Shown: piece by piece, positions 18,246 to 27,549 of the stretch
Layout: each line of letters opens with the position of its first letter
How positions within the stretch are numbered: the stretch's first letter is position 1
Made by a program: the position numbers and the translations under genes
Source: GCA-016699835 sp964543905
GTDB lineage: Bacteria; Planctomycetota; Phycisphaerae; Phycisphaerales; UBA1924
Direction of reading: 5' to 3'
NCBI GenBank assembly: GCA_964543905.1
Contig: CAZIZO010000015.1
Location: forward strand, 12,892-76,891
DNA length: 64,000 bases
The notes under the pieces: generated by a model
Seen by the model: the letters and a program-made list of their open reading frames with translations, nothing else
The model's database searches: none
What the model was told of the DNA's origin: nothing

Positions 18246-19829
18246 ATGCGACAAACCCTTGGCTTGCGTGCATGTTTTTGGATGGTGGCGGCGATGTGCC
18301 TCTTGGTGGGGAGCCGGGCGGAGGGGCAGGGGTGGGGTCCTGCTGGAGCGGACGGTTTGGAACCGCCCGAGATGAGGAGGGAGTATCGGGCGGCATGGGT
18401 CGCGGTGGTGGCAAACATCGACTGGCCGAGTCGGCGCGACCTTGACGTGGCGTCGATGCGGGCCGAGATGAAGTCGATCGTGGACGCGGCCGCGGGTCTG
18501 CATCTGAACGCGTTGATCGTGCAGGTGAGACCGGCGTGCGATGCGATCTATCCGTCGGAGTTGGAGCCGTGGTCGGAGTTTCTGACGGGGCAGAGCGGCA
18601 AGGCGCCCGGGGGCGGATTCGACCCATTGGCGGAGTGGATCGCGCTGAGCCATGAGCAGGGGATGGAGTTCCACGCGTGGTTCAACCCATTCCGCGCGAG
18701 ACACTTTGAATCGAAGTTGCCCGACGCGCCGAGCCATATCTCGAACACGCGCCCGGACCTGGTGCGGGACTACACCAACCTCAAGTGGCTCGATCCCGGC
18801 GAGCGCGAGGCCCAAGAGCACTCGCTGCGGGTCATGTTGGACGTGGTGCGTCGATACGACATCGATGGGGTGCACATCGACGACTATTTCTACCCCTATC
18901 CCGATGGAAAGTCGGCCTTTCCGGATGATGCGTCGTGGGACAACTATGTGTCGAGCGGTGGATCGTTGGCGCGCGACGACTGGCGGCGATACAACATCAA
19001 CACGTTCGTGCGGCGGATGTACGACGAGACCAAGAAGATCAAGCCGATGGTGAAGGTCGGGATCAGCCCGTTTGGAATCTGGCGTCCGGGGCATCCGGCG
19101 GGTGTTGACGGGATGGACGCGACGCAGAAGTTGTTTGCGGATGCGAGGCTGTGGCTGAACGAAGGGTGGCTGGATTACTGCGTGCCGCAGTTGTACTGGA
19201 AGATCGACGCGCCGAAACAGCCGTACGTGAAGTTGCTGGAGTGGTGGACGAGCGAGAACAAGAAAGGGCGACTCGTGGTGCCCGGGAACTATGCGAGTCG
19301 GGTGGCGGCGGGTAAGGCGAGCGTGGCGGGCAAGGCCCCGGACCCACGGTCCAACTGGGCCGCGAGCGAGATCGAGGCGCAGGTCAAGGCGACACGGGCG
19401 TGTCGTGGCGCCAGCGGGAACGTGATGTTCAGCATGATCGCGTTGAAGGAGAACCGGGGAGGACTTGCGGACGCACTGAGGGCTGGGCCGTATCGCGAAC
19501 GGGCGCTCGTGCCGGCGATGGACTGGCTGCCGGGGGGGAAGCCTGCAAAGCCTGTGGCGAGCGTTTCGGCGGGGGGCGAGGCAGTGACGCTGCGGTTCGC
19601 CCCGGGCGAGCGGAAGTCGATGGGGACCGCGCCGGAGGGCACGATCTCGGGCGAGGTGCGATGGTGGGTGGTTGGTGAGAAGCGAGGCGAAGAGTGGACG
19701 GTGCGGACACTGCCCGCGGCGAGCCGAACATGGAGCACGCCGAGGGAGGGAGTGGTCGGCGTCGCGGTGTCGGCGATGGACGCGGGCGGGCGTCTGGGCG
19801 AGTGGGCGGTGTTTGTGCCGCCGCGTTGA
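18246..19829 (+). CDS. Secreted GHL10 / DUF187-type glycosyl hydrolase-like protein
   Basis: A 527-residue protein with a signal peptide ('WMVAAMCLLVGSRAEGQ') and a GHL10 (DUF187, YngK-like) TIM-barrel: 'EYRAAWVAVVANIDWPS', 'LNALIVQVRPACDAIYPSE', 'FHAWFNPFR', 'GVHIDDYFYPYP', 'GISPFGIWRPG' and 'YCVPQLYWKID'. The Asp pair in 'HIDDYF' is the likely active-site region. A beta domain follows from about residue 410. Members are thought to act on glycans; substrate is unknown. ATG 18246 gives the best signal peptide; an in-frame ATG at 18183 would add 21 residues. Confidence 0.87.
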   Translation: MRQTLGLRACFWMVAAMCLLVGSRAEGQGWGPAGADGLEPPEMRREYRAAWVAVVANIDWPSRRDLDVASMRAEMKSIVDAAAGLHLNALIVQVRPACDAIYPSELEPWSEFLTGQSGKAPGGGFDPLAEWIALSHEQGMEFHAWFNPFRARHFESKLPDAPSHISNTRPDLVRDYTNLKWLDPGEREAQEHSLRVMLDVVRRYDIDGVHIDDYFYPYPDGKSAFPDDASWDNYVSSGGSLARDDWRRYNINTFVRRMYDETKKIKPMVKVGISPFGIWRPGHPAGVDGMDATQKLFADARLWLNEGWLDYCVPQLYWKIDAPKQPYVKLLEWWTSENKKGRLVVPGNYASRVAAGKASVAGKAPDPRSNWAASEIEAQVKATRACRGASGNVMFSMIALKENRGGLADALRAGPYRERALVPAMDWLPGGKPAKPVASVSAGGEAVTLRFAPGERKSMGTAPEGTISGEVRWWVVGEKRGEEWTVRTLPAASRTWSTPREGVVGVAVSAMDAGGRLGEWAVFVPPR

Positions 19830-19845
19830 AGCGGATGCGAGGAGG

Positions 19846-20781
19846 TTAGAGCGCGTTGGGGTCCTGAAGGTGCTTCTTCGCGTCGTTCTTGTTGTGGTCG
19901 TCGGCTCGCATGCCCTTGGGTTTGGTTTGGTCTGATTTTTGAGCCTGTTCGCCGCGGAGGAGTTGCCCGAGGACCTTGCGTTGGTCGGGGTCGAGCGCCT
20001 TTCCGAGTTCGAGGATGAAGCGGACCTGCTGGGCCTTGGTGGCGTCGTTGCCGTTGAGTTCTTCGGCGAACTTGGCGCAGACTTCGCGCACGCGGGCTTC
20101 CTGGTCAGGGCGGAGTTGGAGGCGTGGCGTGATGTACTGGAAGATGATCTCGCCGTTGTAGAGTTGGCGTTTGAAGGAGCGCTCGATTTCGCGGCCGAGC
20201 GCTTTGAGTCGTTCGTCGACGCGGATGGCCCAGAGGGGCTTTTTCTCGCCCGTCTTGCGCCTGGTTTCGTCGCGGACGGCGGTGTAGTACTCGGTGAGCA
20301 ATCGCTCGTACTCGGGCTTGGCGTCCGGGGGCAGGTGCTTTTCGATCTCGCTGGCGAGGGGGCCTCGCTTCCAGAGCGGCGCGAGTTTCTGCGCAGCCTG
20401 GGCGAGGAGCATGGCCTGGTCCAGTTTGTTGCCGGTCGCTTCCGCATTGCCGAACTTGGTCAGCAGGTCGAGGTTGGTGGCGACGAACTTGTCGATGATG
20501 ATCATGCGCTCGCGGAGCAGTTTGTCGATTTCGCTCTTGCACATCGCGTCGAGCGAAAGGAGACGGAGGGCGGCTTCTTCGGGAGAGGCTTCGGGGCGTA
20601 TGACGTTGGCGTCGAAGTCGTGCGCGACCAGCGTGGGCCTGTCCGCGGCGTCGGGGCGATCAACGACCTTCGGGCCGGAGAGGGGCGAGTCGGTCGTGTC
20701 ACGATCCTGCGCGGGACAGGGGGAGCCTGCGCTGGCGAGCATGACGAATGTGATCGCGGCGACGAAAACCTGTGATTTCAT
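19846..20781 (-). CDS. Exported protein of unknown function
   Basis: A 311-residue protein with a signal peptide ('VFVAAITFVMLASAGSPCPAQ'). The rest is mostly helical and charged. The C-terminal third ('LRPDQEARVREVCAKFAEEL', 'ALDPDQRKVLGQLL') resembles the Leu-Thr-x-x-Gln-type repeats of Spy/CpxP-like periplasmic proteins, but the match is weak. ATG 20781 has GGAGG seven bases upstream, so the open frame beyond it is not used. It ends 16 bases from the convergent GHL10 gene. Function not assigned. Confidence 0.8.
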   Translation of the reverse strand: MKSQVFVAAITFVMLASAGSPCPAQDRDTTDSPLSGPKVVDRPDAADRPTLVAHDFDANVIRPEASPEEAALRLLSLDAMCKSEIDKLLRERMIIIDKFVATNLDLLTKFGNAEATGNKLDQAMLLAQAAQKLAPLWKRGPLASEIEKHLPPDAKPEYERLLTEYYTAVRDETRRKTGEKKPLWAIRVDERLKALGREIERSFKRQLYNGEIIFQYITPRLQLRPDQEARVREVCAKFAEELNGNDATKAQQVRFILELGKALDPDQRKVLGQLLRGEQAQKSDQTKPKGMRADDHNKNDAKKHLQDPNAL

Positions 20782-20884
20782 GCAATCCTCCCGGCCGAGG
20801 GATGGTGCGAGCAACACGGAGTTGTTCGGCGAACGCGAGGGGACGTTTCGTAAAATCAGGGCCATGGGGCAAAGATGGTGCCCC

Positions 20885-21442
20885 TCAGGGCAAGCCAGCG
20901 GCGCGGATGGAGTCGATGCAGAACTGGATGTGGGCGGTGGTGTCCTTGGCGGTGAGGGGTTGGAGTTCGGCGGCGCCGAGCGCGATGTCGTCGCGGGAGA
21001 CGTTGGCGGCGAAGGCCCGGTCCTTGAGTTTCTTCTGCACGCTCTTGGCTTCGAGGGTGGCGATGCCCTCGGGGCGGACCTTAGCGCAGGCGACGATGAA
21101 TCCGCTGAGTTCATCGCAGGCGAACAGCGCGCGGGCCATGGGAGAGATGCGGGGCACGCCGGTCCGTTCGGCGCAGTGCGCGAGGATGGCGGCGCGAATC
21201 TCATCGTCGACGCCGAGTGCTTCGAGGTGCTGGCTCCCGACGATGGGGTGTTCTTCGGGGGTGGGATGGCGCTCCCAGTCGAAGTCATGGAGGAGGCCGG
21301 CAACTTGCCAGCGTTCGGCCTGGGCGGGGTCGAAGGCTTCCGCATACGCTCTCATGCAGGCGGCGACGCACTCCATGTGGACTCGCAGCGATGGACTTTG
21401 CACCCATTCGTGCATCAGGTCGCGGGCTTGGGTGAGGTTCAT
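20885..21442 (-). CDS. HD-domain metal-dependent phosphohydrolase
   Basis: A 185-residue single-domain HD protein. The motif His...His-Asp...Asp is visible: 'LRVHMECVAACM', 'AGLLHDFDWE' and 'AILAHCAERTG', with a final 'ACDELSGFI'. Members are metal-dependent phosphohydrolases of varied substrate. The start is taken at 'MNLTQARD' by homology; no Shine-Dalgarno is visible. It is divergent from acpS with 37 bases between starts. Confidence 0.85.
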   Translation of the reverse strand: MNLTQARDLMHEWVQSPSLRVHMECVAACMRAYAEAFDPAQAERWQVAGLLHDFDWERHPTPEEHPIVGSQHLEALGVDDEIRAAILAHCAERTGVPRISPMARALFACDELSGFIVACAKVRPEGIATLEAKSVQKKLKDRAFAANVSRDDIALGAAELQPLTAKDTTAHIQFCIDSIRAAGLP

Positions 21443-21479
21443 ACGAGGAGGGTAGAGGGCGAAGGCGACGGAACGGAAG

Positions 21480-21869
21480 ATGCTGTACCACGGGATCGAC
21501 GCCATCGAGGTTGCCCGCATCGCTCGATCGCTGGATCAGCACGGGGAGAGGTTTCTGGCGCGCGTCTACACCGCGGGCGAGCGGGCGTATGCCGAGCCGC
21601 GGGCGCGGCGTGTGGAGCACTACGCGGCACGATTCGCGGCGAAGGAGGCGGTGCTGAAAGCGATCGGGACCGGTTGGCGCGACGGCATCGCGTGGACGGA
21701 TGTCGAGGTGGTGCACGACCCGGCCGGGAAGCCAGAGGTGAAGTTGCACGGCGAGGCGGCGCGCGTGGCGGCTTCGCTGGGGATTGTGCGCTGGGTCCTC
21801 TCACTGACGCACACCAAGGAGATGGCGTTTGCGAGTGCGATTGGGTATGCAGGTGGACCCGTCGCGTAG
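21480..21869 (+). CDS. acpS: Holo-[acyl-carrier-protein] synthase
   Basis: AcpS transfers 4'-phosphopantetheine from CoA to a Ser of acyl carrier protein, activating fatty acid synthesis. The 129-residue protein has the metal- and CoA-binding motifs 'GIDAIEVARI' and 'RFAAKEAVLKAIGTG', and the C-terminal 'SLTHTKEMAFASAIG'. Length is normal. Confidence 0.94.
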   Translation: MLYHGIDAIEVARIARSLDQHGERFLARVYTAGERAYAEPRARRVEHYAARFAAKEAVLKAIGTGWRDGIAWTDVEVVHDPAGKPEVKLHGEAARVAASLGIVRWVLSLTHTKEMAFASAIGYAGGPVA

Positions 21870-21932
21870 AGGAATATGGCGATGCGGGGTGGGCGCCCGC
21901 TGCGCGAGATTATGCACGGGCGCGGGGGTTGG

Positions 21933-22883
21933 CTAGAACTTGAACTGCGCCTGGAGGCCGAGGAAAGGGGCGATCTCGGCGTCGAACTGCTGGAGTTCGT
22001 TCCCGTCGCGGTCTTGGAGTTCGTACTCCTGGAAGAGGTTGGCGCCGAGGTAGGCGGTGAGAGAAAGTTGGTCGTTGGGATTCCAGGCGACGCCGAGGTT
22101 GATCGGGAGTTGTCGCTGTTGCCCGATCCCGCCGGGGGAGGCGCCGTCATCGTCGAGGCGGAAGTCGCGGGATTGATAGGAGCCGGCGAGGAAGATGGTC
22201 CAGTCTTCGGCGAGTTGGTATGCAAGTTCGAGGCCGATGCCGAAACTGGCGGGGTTTCGTCCGGTGGTGGTGAGGCTCCATTTGTCGTCGATTTGCCAAC
22301 GGACGAAGAGGAAGGGGAAGATGGCAGGATCGTCCTCGAGGCGGGAGTGTGCGAAGACGCCGCCGCCGAGGATGAAGTTTCTGTTGAAGGCGTAACTCAC
22401 ACCGCCGCGCCCGCCGAAAGTGATGGTTTTATTCCATTCAGCGCCGACCTCGCCGGCGGATTGCACGTCGCCGCCGACGAACCACCGCCACTTTTCGTTG
22501 ATGGACTGGGAGTACCCGGCGTCGAAGCGGTATCGGAGGACGCGGTCCCAGGGCTCGGAGAATCCGGCGGCGAAGGCGGTGGCGTCTTGGAAGTCGTACG
22601 TTTCGTACTCCGACCCGACGCGGAGGTTGAGCGAGCCGTCGGTGGAGATGGGGATATCCACGCCGAGGTCGCCAAAGAGGCGAGTGACGCTGACGCTGCC
22701 GGTCGAGTCCTTGAAGTCGGACGAGAAGTTGTGTTCGCCGTACATGGAGAACGCCGCCTTGACGGAACGTCCCTCGGCGGCTTCCTGCGCGCGGCGCTGT
22801 GCGGCTTCGCTGGTCGATTTGAAGTCGCTGGTCTGGGCCAAGGCTGTGGAGGCGAGGATGAGGGGCAAGAGGATCGGGCGCAT
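21933..22883 (-). CDS. Outer-membrane beta-barrel protein (DUF6268-like)
   Basis: A 316-residue protein with a signal peptide ('ILLPLILASTALAQ') and a body of alternating hydrophobic/polar strands with aromatic girdles, ending in Phe ('QAQFKF'), as in outer-membrane barrels. Phrases such as 'GGGVFAHSRLEDDPAIFPFL' and 'WSLTTTGRNP' recall the DUF6268 family of planctomycetes. ATG 22883 has AGGAG eight bases upstream. It lies 78 bases downstream of tyrS on the same strand. Role unknown. Confidence 0.8.
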   Translation of the reverse strand: MRPILLPLILASTALAQTSDFKSTSEAAQRRAQEAAEGRSVKAAFSMYGEHNFSSDFKDSTGSVSVTRLFGDLGVDIPISTDGSLNLRVGSEYETYDFQDATAFAAGFSEPWDRVLRYRFDAGYSQSINEKWRWFVGGDVQSAGEVGAEWNKTITFGGRGGVSYAFNRNFILGGGVFAHSRLEDDPAIFPFLFVRWQIDDKWSLTTTGRNPASFGIGLELAYQLAEDWTIFLAGSYQSRDFRLDDDGASPGGIGQQRQLPINLGVAWNPNDQLSLTAYLGANLFQEYELQDRDGNELQQFDAEIAPFLGLQAQFKF

Positions 22884-22961
22884 GGAGGCTCCTGGGAGGG
22901 CGCACTGTACGACGGATTTCGGGCGCACGCGGAGGTTTGGATTCGCCTCGGGCAACGAAAC

Positions 22962-24428
22962 TCAGAGCCACTTTGCCAAGTGCCAGTTCTTCTTGCCGCG
23001 TCGGATGGCCATGTAGCGGTTGTGGAGGAGGTCGTTGATGGTGGCCTTCTCGTCGAGCCCGACCTTGCGGCCGTTGACGCTGACCGAGCCGTTCTCGAGG
23101 AACTCGCGGGCCTCGCGCTTGGACGAGGCGAGTTTGGTCGTGAGGAGGAGATCGAGGAATGGGACGCCCGCGGCGAGGGTGCTCCGATGATGTTCGCTAT
23201 GGGGGACGCTGGCCATGACTTCGATGAAGGTGATCTCGCTGAGGCCCGCGAGTTCGCCGGAGAAGAGGGCCTTGGCGGCGTTCTCGGCGTGGGCGGCCTC
23301 GGCTTCGCCGTGCAGGAGGTGCGTCATGTGTCTCGCGAGTTTGCGGTGGGCCTCGCGCGTGCCGGGGTCTTTTTCATGCGCGGCGATGATCGCCTCGGTC
23401 TCCTCACGCGACCAGAGCGTGTAGGTGCGGATGAACTTGGGGATGTCGGCGTCGGCGGCGTTGAGCCAGAACTGGTAAAAGGCGTAGGGGCTGGTGCGAT
23501 CGGGGGAGAGCCAGACGGCACCGGACTCGGTCTTGCCGAACTTGGTGCCGTCGGCTTTGGTGATGAGTGGGGTGGTGAGGCCGAAGGCCTTGTGGGACTT
23601 GGCATTCTCCTCTGGCGCGGGCGCGGTGGTGTCTACGAGGAAGTCGCCCGACTTCGCGTACGTGCCGATGCCGGCGGCATTCGCGGTCGTGGCGTGGGTG
23701 GCTTCGCCCATCTGCCCCGCGGCGGACTTGGAGCGGATGAGATCAAGCCCGCCGACGATGTTGCCCCATTGGTCGGTCGCGCCCATCTGGAGCGTGACGC
23801 CGTGCTTTTCGTAGAGGTAGGCGAAGTCGTAGGCCTGGAGGATCATGTAGGAGAACTCGGTGTAGGAGATGCCCTGGTCGCGGTTGTGGAGGCGTTCGCG
23901 GACGGAGTCCTTCTGGATCATGACGTTGACGGAGAAGAACTTGCCGATGTCCCGAAGGGCTTCCAAGTAGGAGATCTTGCCAAGCCATTCGAGGTTGTTT
24001 CGAATCTGCGGCGGGGCGAAGTCTCGGCCGATCAGTCCGGCCGCGTTCGACCACACGCGATCGAAGATCTTCCGCTGGCTCTCGACGTTGGCGGCGACCT
24101 TGTCCACAGTATTGAGTTGGCGTTCGGCACTCTTGCCACTGGGGTCCCCGATGAGCCCGGTGCCGCCGCCCATGATGACGACAGGGATGTGCCCCGCCTC
24201 TTGGAAGCGGATGAGGAGCATGATGGGGACGAGGTTGCCGACGGTGAGGGAGTCGCTGGTGGGGTCAAAGCCGATGTAGGCGCGGCGGGGTTGGGCGTTG
24301 GCGAGGCCGGAGGCAAGGTGCGCGGCAAGCCCTTGCTCGTCGGTGCACTGCGCGAGCAGGTTGCGCCATTTGAGTTCGGCGAGGAAGTCGGGCGGAGTGG
24401 AGGACGAGGGCATCGGCAAAGGGGGCAT
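22962..24428 (-). CDS. tyrS: Tyrosyl-tRNA synthetase with altered HIGH motif and insertion
   Basis: TyrRS charges tRNA-Tyr. The 488-residue class I enzyme has 'GFDPTSDSL', 'GGGTGLIGDPSGKSAER', 'QMGATDQWGNI', the KMSKS-equivalent 'KFGKT' (296-300) and a C-terminal S4 domain ('KREAREFLENGSVSVNGRKV'). Two oddities: the HIGH motif reads T-V-G-N (62-65), with both His replaced, and about 47 extra residues (about 233-280, Ala/Thr/Ser-rich) lie between 'GGLDLIR' and 'AFGLTTPLIT', where the family has only a few. Length otherwise matches. No T-box leader was seen. Confidence 0.94.
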   Translation of the reverse strand: MPPLPMPSSSTPPDFLAELKWRNLLAQCTDEQGLAAHLASGLANAQPRRAYIGFDPTSDSLTVGNLVPIMLLIRFQEAGHIPVVIMGGGTGLIGDPSGKSAERQLNTVDKVAANVESQRKIFDRVWSNAAGLIGRDFAPPQIRNNLEWLGKISYLEALRDIGKFFSVNVMIQKDSVRERLHNRDQGISYTEFSYMILQAYDFAYLYEKHGVTLQMGATDQWGNIVGGLDLIRSKSAAGQMGEATHATTANAAGIGTYAKSGDFLVDTTAPAPEENAKSHKAFGLTTPLITKADGTKFGKTESGAVWLSPDRTSPYAFYQFWLNAADADIPKFIRTYTLWSREETEAIIAAHEKDPGTREAHRKLARHMTHLLHGEAEAAHAENAAKALFSGELAGLSEITFIEVMASVPHSEHHRSTLAAGVPFLDLLLTTKLASSKREAREFLENGSVSVNGRKVGLDEKATINDLLHNRYMAIRRGKKNWHLAKWL

Positions 24429-24824
24429 GCGGCGAGTTTAGGAGTGCGTGCGGGGGAGTCGCCGCGGTGGCGCGGGCGCAGGGGGAGAGTCGCTCGGGCA
24501 CGTCCGGATGGATCAGCCGAGTCCATCCTCTCAATGTGGAGCAAGGACCACCGACATGGAACGTTGCGCCCCGCATGACGGTTGTTCCGTGCGGATCAGG
24601 AAGTCCCTATCGACAACCTACTGGAGTGTGTTCAGCGAGCGGGGGTCGGCACGCCTTCATGCACGCCCACATTGAGGGGCTGGACCAAACGTACAGTCGA
24701 TTGGGAGTTGTGCAAACGCTGTTGTTGGGGTTTCCCTCACCGAGTGTCGCTTGGCGTGGATGTCGCGTTGGATATGGTCCTGTCACATATAGATTGCATC
24801 AAGTATTTGACTTAGTCTAGTTCT
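24429..24824. other. Divergent intergenic region tyrS / furA
   Basis: These 396 bases separate the tyrS start (minus) from the furA start (plus). The tyrS-proximal part is GC-rich; the last 50 bases are AT-rich and probably hold the furA-katG promoter. No T-box specifier or antiterminator element, no tRNA and no convincing small gene was found on either strand. Confidence 0.5.
24801..24820 (+). promoter_or_regulatory. Candidate furA-katG promoter/operator
   Basis: Immediately before the furA start lie overlapping dyads in an AT-rich patch: aagt-attTG-actt (24801-24813) and gact-T-agtc (24809-24817), with TTGACT at 24807-24812. Mycobacterial and streptomycete FurA/FurS autorepress from AT-rich boxes right at their own start, so this position fits an autoregulatory operator. 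The sequence does not match a textbook Fur or PerR box. Confidence 0.4.
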
Positions 24825-25277
24825 GTGATAGCATGGAGAGTGGAGCACGACCACGCACAAGCCCTTCGAGAGCACGGCCTGCAGGTGACCGCGCAGCGCC
24901 TTGCCGTCATGCGGGTGGTTTCCCGATGCCCACATGGCACGGCAGATGAGATTGCCGAAGGGGTGCGCGGCGAGATCGGGTCCATCTCGAAGCAAGCGGT
25001 CTACGACGCGTTGGGCGTGTTGAGCGAAAAGGGGCTTGTGCGGCGAATTCAGCCCGCGGGGTCGGTCGCGAGGTATGAGGATCGGGTGGGCGACAACCAT
25101 CATCATCTCATATGTCGGATGTGTGGGAAGGTCGTGGACGTCGATTGCGCCGTGGGCACATCGCCTTGCCTGACCGCCTCGGATGCTGCGGGATTTCGGA
25201 TCGAAGAAGCGGAAGTGATCTATTGGGGCACGTGCCCGGGATGTTTGGCGACCAGCACGTCGCCGCTCGACGCGTAA
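24825..25277 (+). CDS. furA: Fur-family peroxide-type regulator FurA
   Basis: A 150-residue Fur-family repressor: winged helix ('ALREHGLQVTAQRLAVMRVV', 'SKQAVYDALGVLSEKGLVRRI') and metal/dimer domain ('YEDRVGDNHHHLICRMCG'), with CxxC pairs in 'CRMCG' and 'CPGC'. The sequence 'QPAGSVARYEDRVGDNHHH' and 'EAEVIYWGTCPGC' closely follow actinobacterial FurA, which senses peroxide and represses katG. katG starts 38 bases downstream, so the pair forms a furA-katG operon. GTG 24825 is taken as start; GTG 24840 is possible. Confidence 0.92.
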   Translation: MIAWRVEHDHAQALREHGLQVTAQRLAVMRVVSRCPHGTADEIAEGVRGEIGSISKQAVYDALGVLSEKGLVRRIQPAGSVARYEDRVGDNHHHLICRMCGKVVDVDCAVGTSPCLTASDAAGFRIEEAEVIYWGTCPGCLATSTSPLDA

Positions 25278-25315
25278 CCCGTTCCAAGTACACGCGAAAA
25301 GCAGAGGAGCAACAC

Positions 25316-27508
25316 ATGGCCGGCGAATCTCAATGTCCATTCCACCAGGGTCGCACGGGCGTGGGGCCGACGAACCGGGATTGGTGGCCGAACGCGCTCA
25401 AACTCGAGATGCTGCACCAGCACTCGACGAAGTCGGACCCGTTCGGCGGCGAGTTCGACTACGCGAAGGAGTTTCAGAGTCTCGATTACGCGGCGCTCAA
25501 GAAGGACCTCGCCGCGCTCATGACGGATTCGCAGGACTGGTGGCCGGCCGACTTCGGGCATTACGGCCCGCTGTTCGTTCGCATGGCGTGGCACAGCGCG
25601 GGCACCTATCGCACCGGGGACGGGCGAGGCGGCGGGGGTCGCGGGCAGCAGCGCTTCGCGCCGCTGAACAGTTGGCCCGACAACGTCAATCTCGATCGGG
25701 CACGGCGCCTGCTCTGGCCCATCAAGCAGAAGTATGGGCGGAAGATCTCGTGGGCGGACCTGATGATCCTGGCGGGGAACGTGGCGCTGGAGACGATGGG
25801 GTTCAAGACCTTTGGATTTGCGGGCGGACGGGCCGACGTGTGGGAGCCGGATCAGGACGTGTATTGGGGCGCGGAGAGGGCGTGGCTCGCCACGAGCGAC
25901 AAGCCGAACAGCCGATACTCGGGCGAACGCAACCTCGAGAACCCGCTCGCCGCCGTGCAGATGGGGCTGATCTATGTCAATCCTGAAGGCCCGGACGGCA
26001 ACCCAGACCCCATCGCGGCGGCCCGCGACATCCGCGAGACCTTCGCGCGCATGGCGATGAACGACGAGGAGACGGTGGCGCTCATCGCGGGTGGGCACAC
26101 GTTTGGGAAATGCCACGGCGCCGGGGACGCGAAACTCCTGGGCCCCGAGCCCGAGGCCGCGGGACTGGAGGAGCAGGGGCTGGGGTGGAAGAGCGCCTAC
26201 AAGAGCGGCAAGGGGGGGGACACGATCACCAGCGGGCTGGAAGTGACGTGGACGACGACCCCGACGAAGTGGAGCAACGACTACTTCACGCTGCTCTTCA
26301 AGCACGAGTGGGAACTCACCAAGAGCCCCGCCGGCGCGCACCAGTGGGTTGCCAAGGATGCCGAAGCGATCATCCCCGACGCGCACGAACCGTCCAAGAA
26401 GCACCGTCCGACGATGCTGACGACGGACCTGTCGCTTCGATTTGATCCGGCGTACGAGAAGATATCCCGGCGGTTCATGCAGAACCCGGACGAGTTTGCG
26501 GACGCGTTCGCGCGGGCGTGGTTCAAACTCACGCACCGGGACATGGGCCCGCGGGCGAGGTATCTGGGCCCGGAGGTGCCCAAGGAGGCGTTGCTCTGGC
26601 AAGACCCGTTGCCGGAGGTGGATCACCCGCTCGTGACCCCGAGCGACGTTGCCGAGTTGAAGAAGAAGATTCTGGCGACGGGGTTGAGTGTGTCGGAGTT
26701 GGTCTCGACGGCGTGGGCGTCGGCGTCCACGTTCCGAGGATCCGACATGCGGGGCGGCGCGAATGGTGCGCGAGTTCGACTCTTCCCGCAGAAGACGTGG
26801 GTGGTCAATCGCCCCACGCAACTCGCCAAGGTGCTCTCGGCGCTCGAGGCGGTGCAATCGTCCTTCAATCGTGCCGCGACGGGGGGGCGCAAGGTCTCCC
26901 TTGCGGACCTGATCGTGCTGGGCGGATGCGCCGCGATCGAGCAGGCGGCCCGCGCCGCCGGGGTCGAGGTGGCCGTGCCCTTCTCGCCGGGACGCGTGGA
27001 CGCGACCCAGGAGCAGACCGACGCGGCGTCCTTTGCCGTGCTCGAACCAATCGCGGATGGCTTCCGCAACTACCTCAAGGGCATGTACACCATGCCGAGC
27101 GAAGCGCTGCTGGTCGACAAAGCGCAGTTGCTCACGCTGACCGCGCCGGAGATGACCGTCCTCGTCGGGGGGATGCGCGTTCTGGGGACCAACGCCGACG
27201 CCAGTGCGCACGGCGTGCTGACCACCAGGCCGGGCGTGCTGTCGAATGACTTTTTCGTCCACCTGCTCGACATGGGGACGGAGTGGAAGCCTTCGACGCC
27301 CGAGGCGCAGCGCTTTGAGGGACGTGATCGCAAGTCGGGGAAGGCGCGTTGGACGGCCACACGCGTTGACCTGGTCTTTGGGTCCAACGCCCAACTTCGA
27401 GCAATCTCGGAGGTGTACGCCTCCTCGGACGCGAAAGAGAAGTTCGTGCACGATTTCGTGGCGGCCTGGACGAAGGTGATGAACTTGGATCGATTCGATC
27501 TGGCGTAG
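25316..27508 (+). CDS. katG: Catalase-peroxidase KatG
   Basis: KatG is a bifunctional heme enzyme that destroys hydrogen peroxide as catalase and acts as peroxidase. The 730-residue protein has distal Arg89-Trp92-His93 ('FVRMAWHSAG'), proximal His261 ('GGHTFGK') and the crosslink triad Trp92-Tyr220-Met246 with the same spacing as in characterised KatG (Tyr to Met 26, Met to His 15). Both halves of the duplicated fold are present. ATG 25316 follows AGAGGAGCAACAC. It is co-transcribed with furA. Confidence 0.97.
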   Translation: MAGESQCPFHQGRTGVGPTNRDWWPNALKLEMLHQHSTKSDPFGGEFDYAKEFQSLDYAALKKDLAALMTDSQDWWPADFGHYGPLFVRMAWHSAGTYRTGDGRGGGGRGQQRFAPLNSWPDNVNLDRARRLLWPIKQKYGRKISWADLMILAGNVALETMGFKTFGFAGGRADVWEPDQDVYWGAERAWLATSDKPNSRYSGERNLENPLAAVQMGLIYVNPEGPDGNPDPIAAARDIRETFARMAMNDEETVALIAGGHTFGKCHGAGDAKLLGPEPEAAGLEEQGLGWKSAYKSGKGGDTITSGLEVTWTTTPTKWSNDYFTLLFKHEWELTKSPAGAHQWVAKDAEAIIPDAHEPSKKHRPTMLTTDLSLRFDPAYEKISRRFMQNPDEFADAFARAWFKLTHRDMGPRARYLGPEVPKEALLWQDPLPEVDHPLVTPSDVAELKKKILATGLSVSELVSTAWASASTFRGSDMRGGANGARVRLFPQKTWVVNRPTQLAKVLSALEAVQSSFNRAATGGRKVSLADLIVLGGCAAIEQAARAAGVEVAVPFSPGRVDATQEQTDAASFAVLEPIADGFRNYLKGMYTMPSEALLVDKAQLLTLTAPEMTVLVGGMRVLGTNADASAHGVLTTRPGVLSNDFFVHLLDMGTEWKPSTPEAQRFEGRDRKSGKARWTATRVDLVFGSNAQLRAISEVYASSDAKEKFVHDFVAAWTKVMNLDRFDLA

Positions 27509-27549
27509 GTTGAGGCTGGCGGTGGGCGTCCATCGGGAACGAGGCGGGG

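Noticed and set aside
15494..18445. A 983-codon plus-strand open frame
   Set aside because: Antisense shadow of the kinase gene at 15266-18046; Gly/Val/Asp-rich composition without motifs.
24429..24824. A T-box leader for tyrS
   Set aside because: The conserved T-box sequence and specifier loop were not found on the minus strand.
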